A stretch of 41,612 bases of DNA, from the NCBI GenBank assembly GCA_034698045.1, contig JAQGAU010000098.1, positions 1 to 41,612 on the forward strand. Direction: 5' to 3'. The translations under genes and the position numbers were made by a program. Numbering within the stretch: the first letter of the stretch is position 1; the number at the start of each line of letters is the position of its first letter. The notes below the pieces were generated by a model. It searched no databases. It was not told the origin of the DNA and worked only from the letters and a program-made list of their open reading frames with translations. This stretch comes from Paramacrobiotus richtersi. Taxonomy: Eukaryota; Tardigrada; Eutardigrada; Parachela; Macrobiotidae. Shown here in pieces: positions 1 through 11,612 of this stretch.

Positions 1-291
1 ATCAACACAACCGGTGATTAAGAAGGATTATGTATTCTTCTACACACGTGGATGCTAAAGTATCGGTATATAATACACGAGTATTCTTTGATGGTTTTGA
101 TCATTATCCAATCTCTGATTTTTCCGGCCAGTGTCTAACTGAAAGAGACGGGCAAAAATCATAGAAACGGTGTATTTTCCATAGTTTCTCTCGACGCTGG
201 TCGTCGTAACTGGGTCACCACTTTCGCTTTCTTTCAACGATTCCGGATTTGGTCTATATTGTTATTATTTCGTTTTTTTGGATTCTTAACC
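1..291. other. 5' flank of the protease-homologue gene
   Basis: No coding sequence is supported here. A TATA-like stretch (gtatataatac) lies near 66-75, about 220 nt before the start codon of the next gene. It could be a promoter element, but nothing else confirms it. Confidence 0.25.
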
Positions 292-3200
292 ATGGATTTG
301 TGGGAATTGTTCGCGTTTCGGGTGTGTTTTGTTGTTTTCGTGTTGACGATTATCCAGCAAGCGAATTGTGGGAATGAGAGTATGCGAAGCGGCCGAACAA
401 CAACGGTCAAGGTTGTTGATGTCGACGAACAGAATGTGATTACACCGGCATCGGCAGCTGTCAAGAAAGCAGGTAAACCAGCGTAGTTTTACTTGAGAAT
501 TCGTAGCATGTTGTTGCATGGCACTAATGAATATTCACTGTTTGATTAATCGGATTCGAATGATGAACAATGGTTTAAGAGTAATCTGTTTGTTGAATTG
601 TTAAAAAACAGGTTCATCTCATTCGAAGCGGTATGCAATGAATTATTCAACGTATAAATTTTAATTTTGCTTTTTTTAACCATTTAATAATGAACTCAAA
701 ATAAATGTTAAAATAAATAACGAATTAATAATAAAAGAATATTTTACATACTTCATATAGCAATAGAAGAAATGAAATAAATAATTAATAATAATAAATG
801 AATTAAAATAAATAATTAATAATCATTAATTCATTTGCATACTTTGTACAGCAATAAATGAAATAAAATAATTAACTAAAGTTTAACAATAATTAAATAA
901 TTTATGTACAAACATAACAATAAATAATTTGTGCATTGTACTCATTTGTTCGTAAATTATTAGCTGAATTTCTGCGGATATTTTATGTTTAAAATTTTTA
1001 GTATTTTATGTAGGAAATGTGTTCGTAAGTATGCAGAAATGGTTAAAAATGTATACAATTTTTTCAGCCCTCAAACGACTCCATCCCCTGAAACTGGCCA
1101 GTCTCAACATCACCCTTCCCAAAAACATATCGATCCAATCTCGTGACCTCGATTCCAACACCACCTTCTCCCGGAATGTCCAGCTACCGCAGGCCAAACA
1201 GATGGACACCTTTGACTCGCTGCCCATCTCCCCGTTAGGCGGCTACAAATCCTATCAGAAATCCTACGTTAACATGCCGGGTTATCAAGTGGCCAAGGAA
1301 AAGGTCTCGGGCGGCGGTTTGATGCCCTCGTTGGTGCCCACACCTGATGCGACGTTACTAGGAGTCGGACCCGCTGTATCACCCATGGGGGGCGGGTTTG
1401 GGGGAATGGTCGGCGGGATGCCGATGGTCGGAGGTAAGCAAGATATTTTATTTTTTTTTGCTGGATTTTTTAATGGGTTTTTGACGATGCTGTACTGTGA
1501 AATAAATAATTAAATGAAATCGGATCAGCAAAATAATAATTAGGGCATCAGTATAAAACTACCAATTAATATATAAACTGGAATATAATTATTACGATGT
1601 AAATAAAAACGTAAAAAAATTGCGAGGTAAATTAAGAAATTATTATTAAGACATAACAATTACAATAAAAAATGCAACAAAGAACCATAATAAAAAGTAA
1701 ACTGAAATATAATATAAAAATAAAACAAAAAATAACAATAACGTTACGGTAAAATAAGAAAATGTTCGTTTGTCTTCTTTCAAAAAAAGTACAAAATAAT
1801 ATCAAATTTTGTAAAATGTGGCGAAGTTTTAAACGCCAAAACCATTGCGAAAATCGGCAAATTTGTTGCGGTTTAGTTATAATTTAAAAAGCAAAATGTT
1901 GGTATGTAATTAGCAAATTGCAACTGCCGCTAATTATAGCTTGTGTAAATGATAATGATGATGTTTATCTTGACGGGTTATGTAAGCATTGTATACCGTG
2001 CCATGTTGGAGTGAGAATGGCGCGAGCGCCCCCCGGCAATTGCGGCGTAATACTAATTTGTAGACTTGCATAATTTTATTGCCGGTATGATATCATATTG
2101 CCACGCTTGGCTGGTAAAACATCTCACCGAAGAGTCCGTTAATAGCCGATATTAAATATTTTACTACATTTTTTTCGCGTCGTAAAACGCCATATACGGA
2201 ACAGTTACATGACCGGCAATCTCCACGCTTTGCTGCGTAATAGTTTAAAACAAAATTTTTAATTGAGAAATAACAACTTATTACTATTCTCTGATTTTTG
2301 TTTTTTATTTACACTACTAAACCTACCATATTGTAATATCATATTATATTTATGTTTATTTATCAATTTGATTACTAATTTACTACATAAATTTTCGTTC
2401 AATTACTATTATGCTTATTAATATTGTATTGTATTGTATTTATTTATCTATTTATTAATTCAACCGATGTTTTACGATGATTCTTTATTTATGGCAGGTC
2501 CAGTCATGGAGCCCGGCGTGGCCCAATTTCTCTCCATGATGCGCGCCAACCGGCGCCCGACACCCTTCTACGGCGGCGGCATGCCCGGTCCCGTACCCGG
2601 CCCCAAGCCCCTCCCACCGCACTGCACCTGCGCACCATTGGCCGACTGTCGGGACGTCTCCGCCCTGGCCCGTGACTACGGCGACGATGCCTACAACGGC
2701 AACTGTCTCCCGGGACAGGTGGTTTGCTGCAACCAGGAGCTCATTGACCAGATGAACGCGCCCAACCGCCCGCCGCCACCACCCGTAGTCGGCGGCGTCT
2801 ACGGACCCAAACCCCTCGCTGGGGGTTACGGACCCCGACCGGTGCCGGTCATCACGCCGGTGGCCGTGCCCATGGCGCCCGTGGTCCGCCTCCCACCGCC
2901 CAGTAACTACGGATTGATGCGGAAGCCAGTGGCGGTGATCGACGCGGTCCCGGTGCCGCCGATGTATGGTGGGGGAGCAGGGCCCGCGGGACCGTATGGA
3001 GCGAGCGCTGTGCCCGTCGGACCGGTTACGTGTGGACGCAAAGGACGGAACCCACTGGGGCGCGTGTTTGATGGGGACGATAAATTGGCTGATTCCGAGT
3101 TTGGCGAGTTTCCCTGGATGGTGGCGGTGCTGCTGGCGCCCGAGTTGACGTACCAGTGCGGGGGCGCCCTGATTGCACCGCGATTTGTCCTGACCGCTGC

Positions 3201-4222
3201 ACATTGCGTTGCCCGGTAAACAGTCCTCTTTTCCATTAGGAAACATATTTCTAATGACCTCTTTCGCAGAAATAAGCATCGGAATCTGATTGTTCGCTTG
3301 GGCGAGTACGACGTCACCAACACGGAAGAGCCGCCCTTCCAGGACCTCAAAGTCTCCGATGTGGTGATGCATGCCGGTTACCACAGCGGCACGTTAAAGA
3401 ACGACATTGCCATGCTGATTCTGGAAGCACCGGCCGTCTTCAACGAGTACATCGCGCCGGTGTGTCTCCCGGATTTCGCGCCCGACGTCGGTGGGGTGTG
3501 CTCTGTTACCGGGTGGGGCAAGGACACCATTTCGCGTAAGAACTTGACAACGAAAGCGTTTTGAACGACAATGTAGCATGATTGTTTTAGACGGGAAATG
3601 GGCCAACCGCCTCAAATCCGTGGATGTCCCGCTGGTCAGCAATGAGTTTTGCGAGAATTCCTTCCGGAAATCGCCGCAGTTGGGAGGGCTTTTTAATCTA
3701 CATGATAGTTTTGTTTGTGCCGGTGCGCCGGGAAAGGATGCTTGCTACGTAAGTTGTAGACGTTAGGCGGCTCCTGAACAGCTTCACGGGTAATCTATTA
3801 GCCGGCACGCTTCACTTATCCCATCTTTTGACCTCAGCTCAGACGAGATTACGATGCTGAAAACTGCAGATTATCATTTCGAAATCTGTAAAGTCATCTG
3901 CCCTTCGCTTAACTTATCTTTTGACCTCAATTCAGATGAGTTTATTTACTGAACTCAGACATACATAAGCGGGAAGAAAAACCGTCGATTGAAGTATGGC
4001 GATAAAATATTTTTTTTAAAAATAACATACTGTTATTTTTTTGAACAGGGCGACGGCGGCAGCCCAATGGTTTGCTCCCGGGATCCGTCTAGTGAAGCGG
4101 GATACCAACTAACGGGCCTGGTCAGCTGGGGCATCGACTGCGGCCAGTATCCAGGCGTGTACACCCGGGTGCAGCAGTTTGTGCCGTGGATCAACGATGT
4201 CATGAACAAGTTCCAGAGCTAA
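292..4222 (+). CDS. Secreted CLIP-domain serine protease homologue (catalytic Ser replaced by Gly), 6 exons, 620 aa
   Basis: The exons I infer are 292-472, 1068-1433, 2498-3215, 3270-3535, 3591-3748 and 4049-4222; all junctions are GT/AG and the phases agree. The ATG at 292 has a strong context (aaccATGg) and opens a signal peptide of about 26 residues. A low-complexity Gly/Pro-rich linker follows, then a CLIP-type cysteine knot at about residues 225-260 (C225, C227, C233, C252, C259, C260). After a second Pro-rich linker comes a chymotrypsin-fold domain from about 371, preceded by CGRKGRN and followed by GEFPWMV, both usual in CLIP protease homologues. The triad His (TAAHC, H418) and Asp (NDIAM, D467) are kept, but the serine loop reads GDGGSP instead of GDSGGP, so position 195 is Gly566. 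Known family: such inactive SPHs act as cofactors in arthropod extracellular protease cascades such as prophenoloxidase activation. That role is inferred here. D560 sits in the S1 pocket position. Confidence 0.88.
3815..3941 (+). repeat. Direct repeat pair inside intron 5 of the protease homologue
   Basis: A motif of about 30 nt containing cttttgacctca followed by tcaga-gag occurs at about 3815-3845 and again at about 3909-3941, with few mismatches. It sits in the 300-nt intron. No function can be stated. Confidence 0.5.
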
Positions 4223-4704
4223 CCAGTTTTTTTTAAGCCGTTTTTATTGTTATGATTTTTTATGATCAACGTTTTTTACAAAGAACACTTTCGCTGTGCG
4301 AAATTACCATGCTGTTCTGAATATTGTGCCAAGGTACCAAAGATTGCGGAAATGACTGTTTTCATATAACATGATGCAAGGAGTTTCTAAACATGCGAAT
4401 ATTAAAGTATTAAAGAAGCAAATGAATCTTGTCCGCTTGGACAAAATGTCTGCTCATTTTTAGACAAAATATTGTGCGCATATTAGTACGCAAACTGCGC
4501 GATTTACGAAGCCGGTAAGAATTATTTGTCAGAAGTTCCGTGTGCAGTTGTACCGGTGTGTCGCGAAGTAATCCCGCTAAGACGAACTATTTCCGGCTTC
4601 TCGCTTCCTCCTCGAACGAACCGGGTCAGTTTTTCTAATACCACCCGGAACTGCATGCGATAGTCTTTTCCCACAGTCAGATAAATAATCTGCAATGTTC
4701 CTTA
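4223..4704. other. Convergent intergenic spacer between protease homologue and GPCR
   Basis: The two genes converge on this 480-nt spacer. An ATTAAA variant polyadenylation signal at 4401-4406 could serve the protease homologue. I found no AATAAA on the minus strand for the GPCR and no other gene. Confidence 0.3.
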
Positions 4705-6170
4705 TTAATTATTTATATCTCCATTTATTAGGATTACGTGAATATTTACCGGAATCAGTGCGTTTCCCAGTAGCATAACCGCCCGGAAGATCAGCTGCAA
4801 CATGGGCTGGGAACTATACTCCTTAATAAAAAACCCCGTCCCAATGGGCGCCGGCAGTAGACATCCGGCGTAGCAGACGAACACCACAAAGAACAGCTTG
4901 GCGCTTCTGTAGCGTTTCTTTGTGCGGTTGGCTTCGCGTTTTGCAGCTTCCGCGTTTATCGGCGCAACATTCTTGGGCATCACGTGACGGCAGAGGACAA
5001 CGGTGAAGATCGATAGGTACAGCAGGAATGTGGACGTCACGGGAAGGGCGATGCCCAGCACGACAAAGATCAACGACCAGGTGGAGGTGTAGTAGAATAT
5101 TCCACAGGATTCCCAACTGCTGAAGCGTTTAAATTGGCCGCCTACGTTGAACTGCGGCATCAGAGCGATGGCGATGCTAATCAGCCATGGAGAAATCAGC
5201 ATGGCATAGAATCTGCAAACAGCATAGTAACTGTACAACCGATACCAGAGGTTACAAGGTTACAAGATTAATTAGAAAGCAATTTAAAAGGAAAATTTAG
5301 CTTCGACGTGTAAGTTGTGTAAGTCGTGACGATTGTAATAAGTTTTTTGTATTTGATCGGATTATTTTTTTGTTGATACTAGTGTGACATCTGGGTTAAC
5401 AATAAATACTGAGAAAAGTATATAACGACTTTGCGACGGTCATCGTCAGCGTTACGCATTCCGCTTTGCGTACTTCATTTTTTGTGCAAATGTCAAAAGA
5501 ATCGACCGAAAACTAAACTTTTGGTACACGTATTTGTGAATAAACTTTGATTCTGCAGCAGCTGACTGCTGCGCACAAGTCAGTGTGCATGTACATAATT
5601 TTGACTCTTGATCACCAAGTGTACTTAATACCACATCGAGTTGCTGCGTTCCCGCACAATGTCCAAGAAGCACATTAAAAACACTAGTCTTAAAGAGAGA
5701 AATGTATATAACCGGGCAAACTTTGGCCTGGCACCGTACCTAACTCCTCTCGTCCAGCAAGGATATCGATGCGGCAGACAAATCGCCACAAACCGATTAA
5801 CAGCAATCATCAGATCCGTCCAGTCGATGCAATGTGTAATGGTGAAGTAAATGATAAACGTTCGCGAGCACAAGTGTTTATCGCCCGCCAAACTGAACGG
5901 AATACCTTGATACGACTGAACCAAGAGCGGCATGCCGACACCGCACTGCAGAGCGACCTGGGTCAGTAGGTTAACAAACAACATGCTGGAGCGGGAGCGC
6001 AGTTTCTTGGATGTCGTGATGATCAAAATCAGGGCAAGGGACAGTGTGCAGCCGGTAGTGCACAGCGTAGCCATGGTGGCGTACCAAACGGTCACTTCCA
6101 GGCGGAAGCGAAGGTACACCGCTGGTGTACTGTTGGTGATGTTTAGTGGTAAGGTTTCGGACTGGTTCAT
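4705..6170 (-). CDS. Class A (rhodopsin-like) G-protein-coupled receptor, orphan, 2 exons, 312 aa
   Basis: Exons run 6170-5740 and 5212-4705 on the minus strand; the 527-nt intron is GT/AG and the phase-2 junction keeps the frame. I start at the ATG at 6168-6170 (A at -3) because the upstream in-frame codon at 6191 is only TTG. The short N terminus carries N-glycosylation sequons (NQS, NIT, NST). Seven hydrophobic segments lie at about 29-53, 60-84, 104-131, 145-165, 188-218, 248-274 and 281-306. C101 before TM3 and C180 in the second extracellular loop form the usual disulfide pair. The end of TM3 reads NRF (125-127) in place of DRY, TM6 has CLLP (261-264) in place of CWxP, and TM7 has IPVNI in place of NPxxY. 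The C-terminal tail is almost absent. The VNRFVAICLP stretch looks like lineage-expanded invertebrate orphan receptors. The ligand is unknown. Confidence 0.82.
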
Positions 6171-7325
6171 TGTGTTGCGACGGTCTGTCAAATCACAATC
6201 AGTTCAAAGCGCCACGGTCTCGCCATGAATGACGTCATATCAAAGCATTTCACAGTTTCAATTGCTGAAATCGAATTGCGGATAATAAAACAACATCGTT
6301 GAAGGTACCACGAACATAAAGAGCATTTCCTTTTTATAACAAAATTCTGATATTCTGAAAGATAAAAACAGCATGCTCGTAGATTCGAAGCGAGTTCTAG
6401 TTGCATTTTTAAATAGAGAACTAACAATGACCCTGACTGATGGAATGATTGTTGACAGAAGAGACTTTATGTTCGCACTGTGAATGGCCGGCATCTCGGT
6501 CATAAATGTGATATGCATATGCTTCAGTTGGAGCGCGTGGTTTATGCATAAAAAGGCTGATTAAATGTTGATCATGCTTGTCGTTGTGGATTGTTAGATG
6601 ACCCTTGGGAATAGATCCAGGTTTTTTGCCTTACCCTGATTAACCAAGGTGCATCTAACATTCAAGAATTAATCAGCAGTCATGGCTACCCCGCGAAATA
6701 TCCTGGTTGCGATGCAGTTTTTCTGCTGAGCAACGGGAATTGATTTCTCGTAAATGTGAACGGTAGTTTTTATACAACGGACGCCTGCTGCTGCTGATAT
6801 GACGTTATAAATTATCCAAGGCGAAGGGTGTAAAACTAAAGCGCTAATAATAAAGTTGATGTGGTTTCGGAACTTTTGCAACCATACAGCTATGCCACTG
6901 TCCACTTTCGCAATGATCCCTATTCAAGTTTTGTGCTTGTCAGTCATAATGCGGACCGCAAAGTTCGTTAGTGAGATATCGGCATGAATATTTGGTCACG
7001 TAAGTATCACACCGGCTTCTTGGGAAGAACTACTTACAACTAACATTTAACACAATTTTAACAACAATCAAATCATGATCAGAACAGATGACCAGTCGGT
7101 GGGGAAAAAGACACAATCCGACCAGTTTTGCAATTACTATGTTAATGTTTTTTATTCGTATTTTAACTCACTGGCGTTCAAACCACCTCAGGTCCTATGC
7201 GTCTCATTAAATTTCATGTGGTGCCGCTTCTAACTTGCAAATTGAGTGTCGCACATCGATTAGAAGGGTTTCTTTTTCATGTTCAACGCGAACGAAAAAA
7301 CGGTGGCGTACAAAACTAAATACTG
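6171..7325. other. Intergenic, upstream of the GPCR
   Basis: Promoter sequence for the GPCR would lie in the first part of this stretch, but I see no convincing TATA box or other element. No open frame here resembles a protein. Confidence 0.3.
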
Positions 7326-7939
7326 TACTGTACGCGCCCGCGCAAATGGGTCACTTTACGGCCCTACCGTTTATAATCCCCCAATGGGTACTGTATAGCG
7401 ATTATGACAGCCATCGCCCCCAGTGCTACCCCCAATGCTTTGGTGTACCTTCGCAACCCCACGCTCCGCTTTCTGCTTTTTTCACATATCGTCAAACTGC
7501 TGCCGTTGCTTTTGTTTTTCACCAAAATTCTCGATCGATGGAGCAAACGCAAGAGAAAAATTTTGTGAGTATTCTGATACCAGAAGTTCTCGAGTTTCTT
7601 GCTGGAGAAAAATGGCCACGACTGTTTCAAGAGAGTATGGTTCTCGCAACATGCCTGAAAACCCGTGCTATTCTGAAACACGCGTGGCATCCTTCAGGAG
7701 CCAGAAACTTGCGTTCTTTTGGTACCATAATACTTCCAGCATTTTGCTCCTTCGTTTGCTTCATTGATCAAGAATTATGGTGCAGAACAGAAGTAACGGC
7801 AGCACTTTGAAGATCAGCGAAAAAGCAAAACCGGAGCGTGGAGTTGCGAAGGTACTTTCCTACTGCCACTCAATTGCAGAGTTGGCGATAAGTTACGTAC
7901 ATCTCACTCTGCGACCCATTTGCGCGGGCGCGTACAGTA
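7326..7939. mobile_element. Foldback/MITE-like element, about 614 bp, with 27-bp perfect terminal inverted repeats
   Basis: The first 27 bases (7326-7352, starting TACTGTACGCGCC) are repeated exactly as the reverse complement at 7913-7939. Inside the ends, the left half (about 7440-7630) aligns imperfectly with the reverse complement of the right half (about 7640-7850); for example, gtaccttcgcaac and ctgctgccgtt occur in both arms. The whole element is therefore one long imperfect hairpin. If the outer TA at each end is a duplicated target, the element inserted at TA. No transposase is encoded. The open frames across it are by-products of the two arms. Confidence 0.85.
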
Positions 7940-8470
7940 GTTATTTATATTTGTACATGGTCGTATATTAAAAAGAGTCTTTTTAAAAGACTCTACAATA
8001 TCAGTATCTTCAGTTTCTGGTAAATTTTTAATTACTGTCAAGTTAGACGCGATCAGCAATAACTTCGGCAAGAGTTTTACCACTTTAATGATCATAATTA
8101 TGCTGGAAGCAGTATTATGCCGAGAAATGAAACGGAACATTAAGGACAAAAGAATGCAAACAAACATTATATGATATGCGAGAGCATGTGAAACATCGTT
8201 TAATGACAGGAATATGTATTGGACTTTAAACTGGACTTTGATCCTAACAATGCATTACATCCCCGCTACCTTATGAGCAGCGCATAGAAACACTGCATAA
8301 TTGTTAGGTTTCAGTTCGTGTGGCATGACTGCTATCAACGGCAACCGCACCGTGTGTTTGCCCTTTAGAACTTGGCGAAAATCCGAACTAATTTTCTAGC
8401 ACAGAAACAGTAGCTGAGAAGAAACAGTGCGCCGAGAAAAGCAAGGTTGTTCAAGCTGTCGGACCGCATG
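7940..8470. other. 3' flank of the left pseudo-astacin copy
   Basis: No gene is seen. The part nearest the coding end (about 8412-8470) matches the 3' flank of the right copy: gaaacagtgcgcc at about 8417 corresponds to about 22677, and ggaccgcatgttaaataaaagg is shared. The tandem duplication therefore extends beyond the stop codons. Confidence 0.5.
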
Positions 8471-8532
8471 TTAAATAAAAGGCAACTTGGATGGTACTTT
8501 TTCCTCCCAAGGAATCAGCAGCAGTAATGATA

Positions 8533-8584
8533 GCGGAATTGCCACCGGCGACAACCTGGGTGACGCCACCGCCGTTCGCAACGC
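8533..8584. other. 52-bp microinversion in exon 5 of copy A relative to copy B
   Basis: The segment matches the reverse complement of 23032-23083 in the sister gene at 49 of 52 bases by my alignment. The sequences on both sides are collinear in normal orientation. It lies in coding sequence and accompanies a 2-nt net insertion that changes the downstream frame. Confidence 0.85.
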
Positions 8585-9730
8585 GGTGGCAGTGGAGCCC
8601 GAGCCCACAACAGCACTGTTATCGGGTGGCAGCTGACTCGCAACCACAGCGGCTGGTGGAGACCGTCCAAGAGCGCTGAGAGTTATAATACCGTCTTGTG
8701 TGACTTCGAAACGCTCACCCGGTGTTGCCGCAGCGCTGAGAAGTTCGCTCCAAGCGTAATAGGAAACAGTGCCACCCTCTGGATCAATCGCCTGTCAGTA
8801 AAAACACCATCAATGTATCACACTCCTGGAGATGTGCACAGTTCGCGCTCCTACTTGCCCTTGTCCAAGGACATTGGTTCCGACCATCGGCAGCGTACCT
8901 GTGGCGGTCAGTGAATAACCCAAGCAGTTGACGAACACCTTGTTGACAACGGGTCCATTGTAACTAGTTCTGATTGCCCCGGTTTGTCCAAACACCGCAT
9001 AGTACTGCACGACATATGGAAGTATCGTGTTGGCCCCTGCAGTACTCGGACCCGTGAAGACTGGCGCGGCCGTGGGATTCGGGTTGGGATTGTTCACCAC
9101 GTAGATATCGTTGTTCGGGGGTGGACCGCCCAGTGTTCGGGTTTGTGTAGTCGCCAGCACAGGGCCCGGTCCCACGGTTAAGGCGGTGACGCTGGTGAAC
9201 TGTGGTGCGCAGTTGAGATTCAGAGTAACCGGCAATCCGGCAACGGTGGTGGGCACGCCAGCGAATGGTACTTGTACGTTGACTGTTAGTTGCTGATTGA
9301 GTTGACCGGTGTTCGGCAGACCAGTATACGTGAATTCGAGGATATAATTGCATGAACCTGTACCCGCGTACGCAGCCATAACATTGGTGGTTTGGTAAAA
9401 GTAGGGTTGTGCTGAATCGTATTTTGTCAGCCGGGCAGCCAGGCCGGAGGTTGCCGGGGTGATTGTCGGAAAGGCTTGTGAGGTAGCATCACAGTTCAGC
9501 CCAACCACCTACACGGAAACTACTACAGTAACACATGTAATGTAGAAATTCAGGACTACAAACGTCCTTGCAGCTACCGAATATGGAGCGATCACTGACC
9601 TGGAAAGCGCCAATTTGGTACGGCGTCCCGAGTGTGGACGTTGTGGAAGCGCTGCTAGCACACTGAACACTGCGGGTCAAGAGAGCAGGGTTCGGCTGCA
9701 GAGTGATGCCCGAACTGGAGCTGTACGCTA

Positions 9731-9760
9731 CAACAACAACAACAATATTATTATTATTAT
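9731..9760. repeat. Compound microsatellite (CAA)n(TAT)n in intron 2 of copy A
   Basis: Five CAA units are followed by about five TAT units, directly next to the acceptor of exon 3 (read on the minus strand, TTGTTGTAG). The sister copy lacks the expansion. Confidence 0.9.
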
Positions 9761-10788
9761 AACACTGCAGTCGCCAAACTATTTAGAAGAGAATTTAGTG
9801 GCCATTGGAGATTTCAGATTGTTAATAGTTTCTCTTACGATCGGCGCAGGTAGGGGTCGGGCCGGATCCCGAAGCAGGGCAGTTATACATGGTCTTTAAG
9901 GTGTTGCAGTCGCCCAGGCTGAGTCGCGCCAACTGTCCCACTTGATTGCCACTGGGGATTGTGAACACCGGCTTGCTACTGCCAGCAAAGCGAGTCCCAC
10001 TAATCATTGTAACAGACTTATAATCAAAGGTAGTGAACGGAATAGCCACACTGGAATTGTAGCGGTTACTATCGGCAAAAATGTTGTACGCCTGCAGGGT
10101 GGTGGCGACCAGGCTGTTCCTATCAACGACCGTGGGAAAGGTCATGTAGGCCGCTCTGTCCTCCCGCAGGTATTCGTTGCCCAGACCCAGAGCGTTAACC
10201 AGAATGCGCATGGCGTCGCGCTGGTTATCCAGACACACGCCGACTGAGCTCCCGGTCTGGGATCCGAACATAGTGGCTACTTGTCCGTCACTGCCTCCTT
10301 GGGCGGTATAACCTGGGAAGGTGGAGCACATGTCGACCGTCTCAGCGGGTGTGCTGCAGGTGGTGGGGGAGTAGCGGTTCTGGATGATCAGATGGGCTTG
10401 ATCGGCATGGGTTCTAGGCTGGTAGATGGTGAAATTGACACAGTAGCCCAGATCCAGCGAGATCTGATTCAAAGCGTTCAGCAGAACAGGATACTCTTTA
10501 TAGGCATCTACAGAAACGTCCGTTTATCAGGAAAGCGTTTAGAAACTACAACAGGACTTACTGAGGCGAAGGTAGCTACTAAATTCCCTTCTGTGACAAG
10601 ATAAGTTACCCTATTAGAGATCAGAAACAGATTTGGTAGTTTTCGTGTTTACGGTTACTGACAGGTGGTACGCGCGTACAACCGCACGCATTTCGGTACT
10701 TCGAACGAGGCTCAGCATATCATAATTTTTTTTCGGTTTTCGTGCTATGCACCCATTCTGTTATGGTTTTACTGCCGGGAGAAACCGC

Positions 10789-11170
10789 ATTAACGTGGGA
10801 GGAAATTTACCGTCTGCACAAACCAGTCTTCGCAACGATGCTAGTTCTCGGATGTTTTAGTTGCACCATGAAATGTGTCGGAACTGAAACGCTTGTACGG
10901 ACCCAATTTGTGACATTTTAGACGCATCCCGTGAGGATCCATGCTGAGGAGAATCGCTCCTTAAAGTGCCTCGAATGTGCACTTTTTTAATATCGTAATT
11001 CTTATCAATTTTTACTCATTAGTTTGGTCTACCGTTACACAAAACTGACTGACCATGAAACAAACGCGAAGCGTTTCAGATCCGACAAATTTCAAGGGGC
11101 AATCAAAACACTTGAGGACTGAAGCTGCGGCGGCTGGGTTGCGCTGCCGGTGATTTCCCCCCACGTTAAT
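10789..11170. mobile_element. Foldback element inside intron 1 of copy A
   Basis: The left arm (about 10789-10912, starting ATTAACGTGGGAGGAAAT) pairs imperfectly with the reverse complement of the right arm (about 11041-11170). Shared blocks include gtcggaactgaaacgctt versus gtcggatctgaaacgctt. The intron is 1062 nt here and only 155 nt in the sister copy, so this insertion and its surroundings explain much of the size difference. A further direct copy of the terminal motif (gcattaacgtggg) follows at about 11193-11205. Confidence 0.7.
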
Positions 11171-11202
11171 GTGATTTCTTCCTGCGGAAAAAGCATTAAC
11201 GT

Positions 11203-11219
11203 GGGGGGGGGGGGGGGGG
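11203..11219 (+). repeat. Poly-G run of 17
   Basis: Seventeen consecutive G residues directly follow the extra foldback-end motif gcattaacgtg. Runs of this length are prone to slippage and to assembly error, so the exact length is uncertain. Confidence 0.9.
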
Positions 11220-11609
11220 TTGGTGCATATCATCCCAATCGTAAGGAAAGTAGCCTATGCTACTTTGTTACATATATGCATGTTGTAACCGTAATGGTAG
11301 TTGACCGCATACAATTTTCCTTGAAAAGTTGAAAAGTTAAAGCACAGTACTTCAAGTACTATGTGAAATATAACACGAAATTACACGAGCGTACGGGAAA
11401 TGAAATTAATTAACAAAAGGCCCCTGCCGAGACCGAACCACTGCAAAACGTCATCCAAGGTATGATACGGCATACATGATATACAGGTGTAGATACGTAA
11501 GTAACCGCTAACGTAAAATTAATGTTGCACTATACCATAAGCCACATTCAACATAGAACGAATACTTACTGCTCATTCCAGTCGTACGGACGGGGATGAT
11601 CTTGTTGGG

Positions 11610-11612
11610 CTA
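11610..11612 (-). other. Premature TAG in exon 1 of copy A
   Basis: Counting from the ATG at 11727-11729, codon 40 reads TAG in the context AGA TAG CCC. The intact paralogue has CGC/AGG-type Arg, TGG, CCN (RWP) at this place, so a single G-to-A change explains it. Confidence 0.85.

Noticed and set aside
2485-3384. 299-codon minus-strand open frame opposite the protease homologue
   Set aside because: It is the antisense shadow of a GC-rich coding exon; the plus strand carries the CLIP and protease motifs and valid splice sites.
7235-7810. 191-codon plus-strand frame and overlapping frames
   Set aside because: They lie almost wholly inside the foldback element, and both arms give related nonsense translations.
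8964-9353. Out-of-frame minus-strand frame within exon 4 of copy A
   Set aside because: The frame homologous to copy B covers this exon; this one is a shadow.
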